Under the pieces are notes generated by a model. It did not search any database. It was not told where the DNA came from and saw only the letters and a list, made by a program, of their open reading frames with translations. A stretch of 64,000 nucleotides of DNA from Przewalskia tangutica (Eukaryota; Streptophyta; Magnoliopsida; Solanales; Solanaceae). The DNA lies in the NCBI GenBank assembly GCA_029844215.1, contig CM056733.1, positions 46,451,142 to 46,515,141 on the forward strand, read 5' to 3'. Every line of letters starts with the position of its first letter. Within the stretch, counting starts at the first letter, position 1. Positions 49,430-59,855 of this stretch are shown here, piece after piece. The translations under genes and the position numbers were made by a program.

Positions 49430-51446
49430 TGTTATACCCGTATTTCCAGTATGTATGCGTGGAGGCGTCGCATCTAAAGTTTGAGACTTAAAGTTTGGCT
49501 TAGGTTCGAAATTTGTGCACAACACCCGGTTAGAGTCGTTTTTCGACGAAACGTTTTACAGAGCTTGCGTAGGGAAAATTCCGGCTATGTCGTTTTGTAT
49601 TTTTGCGGATTTTTCCGAGACGAAATTTTTTGACCAACGAGAGGGTGACACTTGTCACCCTCAAGTGGACGCCTAAAGTGGGCGGTTTGGCCTTGGACGA
49701 ATGGCCTTGATTTGGGGCTTGTTTTGTGCCTTGTTTTGTGGAGTGTTTTGTGGAGTAGGGTTAGGGTGCACTTGGCTTGATCTTGGCCTTACACTTGCCT
49801 TGCACATTGCTTGATCTTGGCCATTGGTTGGCCTTTGGGTTTCCTATAAATACCCCCCTAAGCTTGAAGACTTCTTCATCCAAAAATCTTCCAAGTCTTG
49901 AGTCCCTCTCCCTCCCTTTGAGTGTAGTTCTCGTCCTAGCCTCCCCCCCCCCCTTGTGAGGCCTTGTGGCCGAGAGCCTCCCCTTCCCCCTCCTAGTGGC
50001 CTTTGGCCGAGGGGTACCCCCCCCCTAGCCTAGTTGTTCGAGAAATATACCCCTCTTTTGTGGTATTGAAATACTCCTCCAAGTATTGTTATAATGCCCA
50101 AAATACCTTAGCCTTTACCTTGTAGTATTCCAAAAGTTACCTCTATACGTAGAGTCCGGAAATACTACCTTTTGTCCTTTTAATCTCAAACCGAAACCCT
50201 AAGGAAATCTTCATAGTTGGTTGAAGTATTTAAGTAGAAGTTGGTTAGAACTTCTAAGGGTTGTTTGGAGCGGATTGGAGCGCACGGAGTTGGAGCTAAA
50301 CCTTGCTCAGGATCGACTTTTATCTCGGATAATTTTGGGCTTATCGAGGTAAATAATCTTGTCCCCTTATTGTAATTGGAAATTACATGTTGTAGGATTA
50401 TATAGTTGAAGTATACTATATATAGAACTGAACATAGCTTTGCGGCAATGTCTTTTGACTTAAGCCTGAATATAATAAAAAAGAGAACTGAACTGTAATT
50501 ACATAGGACTGTATTACAGTAGACTTGTGGTATTACTGTATAGTAGAATTGTATACGTCCGGTTAGACGTATAAACCCCCCCCCCCCTGGTTGGCTTGGT
50601 AGCCGGCCTCGATAGAGGAGGAGATTTACGCTGTGGGGAGGAGTCTTGCCAATTTTCTCAGAGAATATGGAACCGTGCGGTTAGAAGTTAATAGACGTTT
50701 GTGGCCTTATAGGTGGGAGTACTACGAGTAGCGTATTCTACTTGAAGAGTGGAAACGGCTAGCCGGGTTACAGTACTGTGGAGCGTTTTGCTTATTGTCG
50801 ATAATCGTCGCGAGGTATGTGAACCTCTTCCTATCCTTCTAGCATGATGCTTTGTAAACTATGTAGTACGGTAGACGTACATGTGCTAAATGAGTTGGTT
50901 GGTTTAAAACATAGGGTGTTATAATAGCTTTATGGGAAGTTAGTTATAACGACTCTATGTAGGTAAAAGATGGGTTTATTCATTGTAGAAGTTAAGAGAC
51001 TTGATCTTGAAAGATAAGAGACTTAACTTGTTTTACTTGGTTATTAACATTTCGTTAAATGTGTTGTGAAACCTCATTCGCGAGTAATGAGTACTTGGTT
51101 TTAAAAAGAATAATGTTTTATTGACTTCGGAAATGAGAATAAGTGTCGAACAAACCACAGCAGCGCTAATAAAGGAAAGTGTATTGACAAATAACTAATT
51201 GTTATTAAAACCAGTAGAAACCTCCATCTGCATAGAAGCTAAGATAAGACAAAATTGTATTACATTTCCTAGATCATGGTCGAACAAGATTGTTGTAAAC
51301 AAGAATAAACGGCTCACGTAAAAGACATATGTTACTCAATTGTTTTAAAAGAGATTAAGACTATGAGTTATGAAACCCTTCTAAAATGAGAAACTTGAGC
51401 ATTTGAAATTTGGCAAACTTGAACGTTTGGGAAATAATGTGGTTAC
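49430..51446 (+). repeat. C1 3' LTR, segment before the LINE
   Basis: This is the sister of 34371-36362, with edge tgttataccc. The TATA box is at 49845-49852. It differs from the 5' LTR mostly by small indels; a C run at 50577-50587 is much longer than at 35513. Confidence 0.92.
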
Positions 51447-51448
51447 TT
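51433..51448 (+). repeat. LINE target-site duplication, left copy
   Basis: aataatgtggttactt is present here and at 58164-58179. The last two T overlap the T tract, so the duplication is 14-16 bp. The unfilled site is at 36350-36365 in the sister LTR. Confidence 0.93.
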
Positions 51449-51579
51449 TTTTTTTTTTTTTTAGGTAAATGCAAATATTATTACTAATAACGAAAAGGAA
51501 GTGGCTACAATCAGTCGTTGAGGTATCTCAAGCCTCAACGTAATGCAAACAAGAAGAGATAGAGGGGAGGGGTGGTCAC

Positions 51580-54500
51580 TCAAAAGGTGCCACTACAAGA
51601 GGGGATAAAATCATAGAGAACTCTATAAGATGTTGTTTTGATTCTTGCAATGACCTCTTCTCAGCAGAAGCTTGCGCCTTCAAAGAGCATTGTGTTTCTT
51701 GCCCTCCAAATCTCATAGACCATTATGCAAAAAGTAAGCAAAATAGCTTTGGCTCGGATGCTTGTCCCGCGGTGTTCTTTCTTAATCCATTTAAGGGAGC
51801 TTTCAACAGTTGTCATCTCTCTTCTAATACCCAACCAATCTTTTATGCTCTTCCAAATCATGTGTAAAGGGCATTCAAAGAAGAGGTGTTCCCTTGTTTC
51901 ATTAGCTTGCTTGCAGAATCCAAGATTTATCCTCCAAGTTGAGAAATGATAGAGTATCCTTTGTAGCTAACCGCTTCCTGCAATTTAGCCACATAGTAAA
52001 AGAGAATTTGGGAGGAATGAATCATTTCCAAATTTGTGACATCCAAGGCTTTTTAGCTTGCGGAGTGCGCAAGATATCATATATGAGGCTTGAATCAAAT
52101 ATACCGTTGGCACAACATTTTGTAAAGCCGTCAATAGCATCACCATGGCTACCAAAGATAGAAACAAATTTGTCGCGAATCCCACAAATCTTTTTGAATA
52201 AAGGGGAGTCCCTAGGACGTACCTCATAGTCCCAAATTGTAATATCTCTCAAATAGTGGCTATTGATCCATTGGACCCATAGAGAATCAGCTTCCGTGTG
52301 AGTTTGCCAAATCGTCCTGGATAGCAGGGCATGATTCCATTCCTTGATGTTCATAAGACCCAAGCCACCTTCAGTTTGAGGCAGGCAAATGATATCCCAA
52401 GAAACTCTTGGTGGTTTCCCTCCCCATAAGAATTGAATACAAGCGCACCTTACCTTGTTGATAATAGTGGCCGATAGGAAGTGCCGGAACCAAAAGCTCT
52501 CAACCCTCGACGGCCGACTGATTAGTTCCACTTACCAAAGATAAGAAAGGTGTGGTGCCCCATTTCTGAATGTAATTCGAAATAGCACTAGTGAATGGGG
52601 CAAATTGATCCACCGAGACTGAAATTGGGGACAAAGGATCCCCAGTATCGCATCGAAAGCTACCAATGGCGAAACCCACTCGTCAATATCAAGTCCCGAA
52701 TCAGAATGCATTCCCGCTAAGTAGACAGAGGATTTAGCGGGGTTAAGAGTTAATCCCGAGGCAGCCTCCAACTCTTCCGGACAATCCATAAGAATCCCAA
52801 CCAAGATATATCTCCTTTGGCAAAAGCATGAGGTCATCCGCGAATGCAAGATGAGTAATGCCCAATTTCTTACACTTTGGAAAATATGAAAGCTCTTGCC
52901 TCACCTTCATTTTAAGCACCTTGAGAGGTATTCCATACACAAGATAAAGAGAGTAGGGACATAGGATCACCTTGTCTTAGGCCGCGCTTTCCTTTGAAGT
53001 ATCCATGTAGCTCACCATTGATAGAAAGGAGAAGGAGGTTGAGCTAACACATTCCATGATCCATCTTGTAAATGTCGGAATTTAAGACTTCTTAGTACCA
53101 ATTCGAGGAAGCTCCAAGAGATCAGATTAATGCTTTACGAAGGTCCACCATAAGCATACATCTTGGTGAGACTCGGCTCTATTAAATCCTCTCACAAGCT
53201 CTTGTGCCACATATACGTTGTCCATCATGTTTCTTCCTTTCACAAAAGCCCTTGGGATTTGTCAAACGAGAAGGAAGGATCAATGCCATTCGTTAGCTAG
53301 AATCTTTGTGATGATCTTATAGATCACATTAGTCAATCCGATGGGCCTGAAATCATTTACCTTGGGATCATGGTCAGTTTTGGTAGTAGGTAATGATGGT
53401 ATGATTAACTGCTTCAAAAGAACTCCGATGAGAAGAACTCTTGGACACATCTTACAACATCATGGCCCACATCTTTCCATCTATTCTGAAGAAGGCAACA
53501 GATAACCATCCGGTCAGTGCCTTGTCATTGCCTATATCGAGAGTGCTTCCCAAATCTCCTTTGGGGTGATGAAATGCAAAAGTCAGAATCTCTTCTTCAC
53601 TCACTTTGGGCCATAGTTGAACACATCAGATCAAAGTTGGTAGTGGGTCGGAAGTACCTAATAGATCTTTGTAAAATTCAACAAGCAACTTCCGACTTCT
53701 TCCGTGATGTAGTGATAGTACCATTAGCTTTAACAAGAAAGTTAATGGAATTCTGACATTACTCCTTTGATCAAACTATGAAAGTATTTGGAACATCTAT
53801 CACTTCCAATCAAGTGCTTGACACGCCTTATGAAGTGTCTTTCACCTTCCAAGAAGGTGTTTGCTCTAGCTCTTGAGGACTTAACCTTGGCTTTAAGCTC
53901 CTCATCAAAGGGATTTTCCATGTGTGCATTGATAGCCTCCTTGAACTCTATGTTTGCCCCCTTTTGCTCTTTGTTCGATACCTCCAAAGTCACTTATGTT
54001 CAAAGCCCTTAAAGGTTGCTTGAGCTTTCAATTTGGAGGCAAGGACGATTGAGCAAGACTTCATATGTCTTGTCTCCAACATGAAGTCATAATGTTCTCA
54101 AAGGTGGGTGAAAGCCACATATTCATGAACTTGAAAGGCTTTCCCAACATTATAGGATGCAATAATCGTGGCTATCACAGACGGTGGTCCGAGACAGCTC
54201 CATAGGCATGAAATTGGCCTTGCATTCTAAGGTCAAATCACTCCAATTTTGATTCATCAACACTCTATCAAGCTTAGACCAAATCGAACCATTTCGTCAA
54301 GTGTAGAAGGAACCTGATGAAGGAGCGCTTTCTAGTCCATGAGAATTCTGAAATCTCCAAGATCCCTAAGTGCATAAGGCGTGAGAGAGGACCCCCACCT
54401 TATCATTAGGGTTGCGAGTAAGTGTTGAAATCTCCCATAATCATCCAAGGCTTATTGATGCCAACGCCCAAGTGAGAAAGGTGATGCCAAAGCATCCTTC

Positions 54501-54856
54501 TATCCGAGATGCTATAAACAGGGTACACAAATGTGGCAAGGAAGGAAACTTGTGTTATATTGCAACTTGCCTGGACATGGATATGCTGAGAGTCCATACC
54601 AAGCACTTCGCAACAAACCCTGGATGGATCCCAAAGTAATATCATTCTACCGCTCCAATGAATTCCAAATTTGAGCAAAACTTCCATGCTTTGAATCTTT
54701 GAGTAGAAAGACTCATTCTGGTTGAGATAGCTTAGTTTCCAATAGACAAATCATAGCCGCATCATGCTGTTTTGTGATACTACACACTAGAGCTTGCGTG
54801 GCAGCCCTATCCCTTTGTCCGCAAAGACCACGGACATTCCAACAAAGTATTTTCAT
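51580..54856 (-). pseudogene. LINE ORF2: endonuclease and reverse transcriptase, frameshifted
   Basis: ORF2 nicks target DNA and primes reverse transcription on it. On the minus strand, ATG 54856 begins Met-Lys-Ile-Leu-Cys-Trp-Asn-Val-Arg-Gly-Leu, the start of plant L1 endonucleases. The catalytic Glu follows in Leu-Leu-Glu-Thr-Lys, and Gly-Asp-Phe-Asn is at 54424-54435. Reverse-transcriptase traces include Leu-Thr-Asn-Val-Ile near 53335 and the catalytic Phe-Ala-Asp-Asp at 52833-52844. Leu-Thr-Leu-Asn-Pro-Ala-Lys-Ser then follows. The C-terminal part (52531-52022) has Gly-Gly-Leu-Gly-Leu-Met-Asn-Ile and the zf-RVT-like end. Stop at 51580-51582. The span is about 1.1 kb of codons, short for the family (about 1.25-1.35 thousand residues), with many frameshifts at 53000-53750. 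Inactive as read. Confidence 0.92.
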
Positions 54857-55120
54857 AAGGAAACAAAGGAGGTTTTATTAGCACTCCGCGCTTTAGCCGC
54901 CGCTTTCCCACCGCTGCCCATTCTTTTTGGACAAAACCTCTTGCCATCCATCATCTTTGTTGCTGGAAGCCATAACTTGTGTACCAGCCAAGCTATGTTC
55001 CCCACGTTCAAAGTTAACGTTACTTGACACAAGCTGAGCCTTTTCCGTAGCACCGTTGAATGTAACTTCATCCAATGGCGTGGCGGGTTCATAGGCATCT
55101 CGTAATCAGAATGTTTTGAC

Positions 55121-58013
55121 TCACCTCATCCTAACATGTTGTGTACTGCCATTGTGAGAATTAGGCGGTGAGGACTTTGCTAGAGAATCCCGCAAACATG
55201 GTGGGCCGAATGACCCAAACCGAGGACCCGCGGCGTGATACTTCTCCCAAGCTTCCGCACTGCGAGGTGTTGTGTGCACGCTTTCTTCAATGTCCATCAA
55301 GTTATCGCATCTACGGGATGTTGAGAAGTTGGTGGATGAGGGGAGGGTTGGTTCCACCCGCACTTTGTTGACCTTCAAATGAATAGAATCATCCCCGCTG
55401 TTAGGGGACCTCGATTGCATGTTATGGAGCTTCTTCAATGTTGACATCATCCCTCAGCTTCCTACACTTCAAGTGGTTGTGTCCAAAAGCCGCACAATGA
55501 TAGCAAAAGTCCGGGTAATTCTCATAGTTTACTCTTTGAGTATACTTTCTGTTATCGGGGAGATTGACGACAAAATCCATTATCTCCTCGCTAACATCCA
55601 CTTCCACTAGAACTCTTGCATAGTTCATTTTAGACCTTTCCTTAGTATATTGGTCGGTGTAAAGAGGTTTTCCTACACGTGAAGCAATCTTACTAAGGCC
55701 CGTTACCTCAAATAGAAAGGGGAATGTCCGGGAAAGTGACCCAAATAGGAATGTCCATAAACAAATCATCCGTTATAAGAACTCCTTTATTGATAGCCTT
55801 GAGCATCATGGTTTTCCCGTAGACCATATAAGGGCCTCCGTGAAGTACATTAGTGCGCTTCCTCCGTCATGAATTTGAACATCGCCCACCTTTGCCATAT
55901 GGTATAATACGCATTTAACTCCCATCCTTTCACAATCGTATTCAATGCTTCTCTTCCCGGGAAAGGACCCGTGAAGCAACCTATTAGGCAATAGCCCCAA
56001 GTTTCTATGAAAGGAACTTCATCCTCAAAGATCTATATTTACTTCCTCCTTGTTGTTCAATAAATTGTAACTTCATACCTTTTGCCTCAATCCTAGTTCC
56101 CGCAAAGACTCCAGCATAAGTCTTTTTAGGAGGGAAGGGACCTTTGCCATGGTTTGGGGGAAGATTGTTGTGAGTTGTGGCCGTGGTAGGGAAATGATGT
56201 GGTTTAGAAGGTGCATTAGTGTGTAAATCATTGGGAGGTATATCTGGAGGTATAGGCAGAGGGGGAAGGGTAGAAGGGAGTGAGCTTGGGCCCGCAATAG
56301 AAGAGATGATTTGCGTGCCATTTGGGAGGGTAGGGAATTTGTGTTGGTTTTCAGAAGGAATAGAAGGAAGAGGAGATAGAAGGGGTGTGGTGTTGTGAAA
56401 TTCAGGAAGTAGTGAAGTGGTATTAGATGAGAGAGGGGGGAAGTTTAGGACTCTACTCGAATCCGAGGAAGTGTTAAAGACGAAAGGAGTGTTGTGATTC
56501 TTGAGATTGGCTCCACTTAGCAAACTAGCTAAAGTAGGGAAGGCTTCATTGGTGACACTTAAAGAAATCTGGGGTTGTTGACTTGAATCACGAGAAGGCA
56601 CTTTGAATGCCGTCTCATTCAATGTTGATTTCTACTCTTGCATCATTGATGGTTATGGAGTTCCTAGGCTCCTGGACATAGAAATAGCTTTGTTTCTCAC
56701 AATTGACTTGGCTCTTCGTAACGTGAGTAGTCAATGCCCCTAGATTGTCCTCTCGATTCGCCTTGGAACCAAGACCATCATAAAGTCCCGGAGTTATTAG
56801 AGAGTCATTGATACCCGCCACATTCAATGCCGAACCCTTCGCTCTCGTGGAGTTCCTAGGCCTCGACAAAGAAATAGCTTTGTTTCTCACAATTGACTTG
56901 GCTCTTCGTAACGTGAGTAGTCAATGCCCCTAGATTATCCCCGATCCGTCTTGGAACTAATACCATCATAAAGAACCGAGTAATGAGAGAGTCGTTGGTA
57001 CCGCCTCATAAATGTGCGACGCCTCGGCACCTCAATCAAAACGTTGAACCCACCATTGACTTAGCTCCTTGTAAACGGGGTAGTTAATGTCCCTAGGTTA
57101 TCCCCGCCCCGCCTTGGAAATCAGACCATCATTAAGGCCCGGTTGGGAGTGTAAACTTGATACCCGCGCATTAAAGTTTGACGCCTCCTCCTTCAATTGT
57201 GACGTTCAAACTCGGGGCTAGAAACCCTTCGTATTCCACATCTGATCTTGATCCTTGCATAGAGTGCATATTCCTAGTATCATTGTTATCCTCGTGACCC
57301 GCCTTAGCCTTACGACCCAAGACCCGACCAGAATTGAGTAGTCCCATCGTTTCCGGGCATTGAAGTTTGCTCTCTTGACATCCGCGTTGAACTTCTTGGG
57401 AAAGAAGTACCATCAATGCTTTCAACCGACTTCGAATCAAACAAGACATGATTACTCTTGGACCCATGAACCCTCGCACGACCCGCCAAGAACCTTTGAC
57501 CCACGCTCGACCGGTTTAGACCAGAGAATGCCATCGTGTCTTGTTTCACCAATTGCAATGTCCGCCCAGATTTCAACCCTTTTCCAAAGAAACCCGAGAG
57601 AATTTCCGGGTAGTGTCGGGTACTAATGCTGGAGTATTGTCTAGTTCTTCCGAAATGAACCCTTTACCAACAAATTGGCCCGTGGAATGATCGACCACCA
57701 TAGTAGCATTAGGGCGTCAATGGTCCCCGCTAAGTTTTGCCTTCAAACTCACTAATATCCAAGCTTTCAATTTCGATATTTTTGCCCCATTCATGTATCC
57801 TTTGTAGCATAGAATCATCTACTACATTTTCTAAAGGAAAGCGAGTCCGGAGTAACATGAACCAACACGAAGGGTCCGAGATTGCGGAATAAGATTTTCC
57901 TACCATTGTTGGACTATCGCCATTCTTTTTTTCTTCTTTGTTCTAGCTGTAGCCGAACTGCCTGACCCTCCTGAATCAATGCAAGAACGTGTGTAACTGT
58001 TAGACTTCTTCAT
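55121..58013 (-). pseudogene. LINE ORF1: RNA-binding protein with zinc knuckle, frameshifted
   Basis: ORF1 of plant L1 elements coats element RNA. On the minus strand, ATG 58013 opens Met-Lys-Lys-Ser-Asn-Ser and is followed by a Lys-rich patch. The middle holds internal tandem repeats (about 56655-57150). A Pro/Ser/Thr-rich stretch is open at 56622-56005. The DUF4283-like region follows in pieces (56000-55806, then 55769). The knuckle Cys-X2-Cys-X4-His-X4-Cys (CYHCAAFGHNHLKC) lies at 55464-55505. A variable acidic/Ser-rich tail reaches about 55121. Several frameshifts are seen; the start is the first ATG giving the basic N-terminus. Confidence 0.87.
56655..57150. repeat. ~190-bp tandem repeat within LINE ORF1
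   Basis: A unit with gctttgtttctcacaattga and gtcaatgcccctagatt occurs at about 56680 and again about 190 bp later, almost unchanged. A third, diverged copy follows near 57050. Confidence 0.85.
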
Positions 58014-58163
58014 ATTGTCGACAATAACAATCAACCCATAATGAGTCAAACTAAAAACTAAGGGGGAAGAGGAAGAAACATAAGGAGCAACTAAGGGAAA
58101 CGTTGAGAGTGTTTTCTTAGTGAGAGAAACTTCTCTCTAACTCCTTGTGAAACTTAATTCTAT

Positions 58164-59531
58164 AATAATGTGGTTACTTGATTTTACAAAAGGGAAGTAT
58201 TTTGGTTTCCCTAAAAATGTGAGTCACTCTATTTTTATACTACGGGTATCGGGTGACCTTTATGAAAGGAATGGATCTCTTAAAAAGGAATTTAACGTAC
58301 GTAGTACTTTAGGGTTAAAACCCAGACTTTGATACGAAATGGAAGTACCTTGAGTTGTGTGTAACTTGCCTATGCTTGTTGTTGTGTAACTTGCCTATGC
58401 TTGTTGTTGTGTAACTCGCCTATGCTTGTTGTGATAGCCTTTGTTGTGCAAGTGTTGATATCAGGTGACTTCTTGGGAAGGAGTGGATCTTTTTATAAAA
58501 GTCTAGAAGTATGGTAATTTTCTTGAGCTTGTTTGTGATAGCCTGGTTGTGCGGTATATTATTGTTGATATCACATGGACATGTCTACACCGATGCAGAA
58601 TTCCGGGGGCATGTGGCCATGCGGCAGGGTTGATTACCCGATATATTGTTATTGTGGTTACATGGACATGTCTACACCGGCGCACTCGGGGCGTGGCCAC
58701 GCGGGGTTGATCACCCAGTATTATTGTCGTTAATGTCACATGGACGTGTCTACACCGATGCAGAATTCCGGGGGCATGTGGCCATGGGGCATTGTTATTA
58801 TTGTTGTTAATGTCACATGGACGTGTCTACACCGTCGCACTCCGCGTATGTGGCCACGGGCATTGTTATTAGTGTTGCATCATGGACATGTCTACACCGA
58901 TGCAGAATTCCGGGGGCATGCGGCCATAATGCGAACATGATTGATGTTGTGGGCGTGAGACCCATAGTTATATTTGAGTGATGACTTGAGGGCGTGAGTC
59001 CCTGACTTGACATGACTGCTTATGTTGTGAATCGTAGTTTTGTTATCATACATGTCTCTGTTTTTATATAAGATCGTTATGATTTCATTTACGATTTTTC
59101 GATTTCACATACTTGGTACTGTTATCGACCTCGGGGCTGCGTTCATGCCGCAGTAGAGTACATCGGTAGTGGATCCTCGCTCATAGGATCACGATTCGGC
59201 GTATTAGGAAGCTCCGTTCTCCGAGGCTTATCTTTTGTATGTTACCACGAGTTGTAGGTTCTTGTACATTCGGGTATGACGGCCACCCGTCATGTTGTAT
59301 AAAAACTCTTAGAGGTGCATGTAATCTTAGGGCAGGGCTTGTAAAAAAGATTAAACTGTTCGTTTTGAAAGAGTTGTTTATATATATTTTATTGGAAGGT
59401 AACCGTTTGGTTGGCCTGTTTTATGATCGTATATCTTGTTTCTTGTTTAAGTTTTATATTCCGCCGTTTTCTCGATGTTGTATCACTAGGGTGCCCGGTA
59501 AGGCACGATCCACAGCCCGGATCGGTCGTGA
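58164..59531 (+). repeat. C1 3' LTR, segment after the LINE
   Basis: It begins with the second copy of the LINE target duplication and continues the LTR. It contains a 27-bp repeat at 58354-58436 and the ~85-bp minisatellite at 58570-58930. It ends tcgtga at 59531, where the 5' LTR has tcgtgaca. Confidence 0.9.
58570..58930 (+). repeat. ~85-bp minisatellite in C1 3' LTR
   Basis: This is the sister of 36755-37105 with about five units. Unit order and variants differ slightly, suggesting later conversion or consensus error. Confidence 0.87.
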
Positions 59532-59659
59532 TGCGCGCCGCAGTAACTCCCGAATGAAGCGCTGCCTCGGATAATGACTAGGCGAGCCCCGTAACCCTCT
59601 CGTGCTCTACTCACGCCTCCTCGCTGCCTTCTGGCTCTGGTTGCCTTGCGTAGAGGCAT
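59532..59659 (-). pseudogene. D1 gag, N-terminal fragment
   Basis: On the minus strand, ATG 59659 starts Met-Pro-Leu-Arg-Lys-Ala-Thr-Arg-Ala, the gag opening of this group, 185 bp from the primer site. About 43 codons are readable before C1 interrupts; gag resumes at 34370. Confidence 0.75.
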
Positions 59660-59843
59660 AACGGGTGAAAAGAATACGTCAGAGGGAGTCCAACTTATAA
59701 CACAGCTCTAAGGCACGATCTCAGAGTGAGAAGAATGGCAACCAATCCGAAATATCCTGCACCTCACGATTATAGGTGGTGCACAACACACCGATAATCA
59801 AGACTTACTAGATACGATCTCAGACACTTTCCGAGGATTAACT

Positions 59844-59855
59844 GCTCTGATACCA
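59844..59855 (-). other. D1 primer binding site
   Basis: On the minus strand this is TGGTATCAGAGC, an intact initiator-Met site four bases inside the 5' LTR edge. Confidence 0.93.

Larger units (their letters stand above)
51447..58163 (-). mobile_element. L1-type LINE (non-LTR retrotransposon), near full length
   Basis: It is inserted in the C1 3' LTR on the minus strand. The poly(A) tail appears as a 16-base T run at 51447-51462, and a 14-16 bp target duplication flanks the element. About 6.7 kb carries ORF1 (zinc-knuckle RNA-binding protein) and ORF2 (endonuclease, reverse transcriptase), both frameshifted. The 5' end at 58163 abuts the duplication, with about 150 bp before the ORF1 start, so it is probably not 5'-truncated. 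Typical plant L1 layout. Confidence 0.95.
34371..59531 (+). mobile_element. Element C1: gag-only LTR retrotransposon hosting C2 and a LINE
   Basis: C1 lies on the plus strand: 5' LTR 34371-37715, primer site 37720-37730, gag 37919-38450 and 47836-48595, noncoding 48596-49429 with polypurine aagaggagaa, and 3' LTR 49430-51446 plus 58164-59531. Without C2 the interior is about 2.3 kb. The left flank is TAGCG (34366-34370). At the right edge the expected gtgaca-tagcg reads gtga-tgcg, consistent with loss of three bases, so the duplication is inferred and not exact. It is inserted in D1 gag in the opposite orientation. Confidence 0.88.

Noticed and set aside
51661..51861. Separate small minus-strand gene
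   Set aside because: Its residues match the usual C-terminal end of plant L1 ORF2, so it is the last frame-shifted piece of that gene.
54412..54639. Plus-strand ORFs in the LINE region as host genes
   Set aside because: They are antisense to ORF2 endonuclease and have no recognisable domain.
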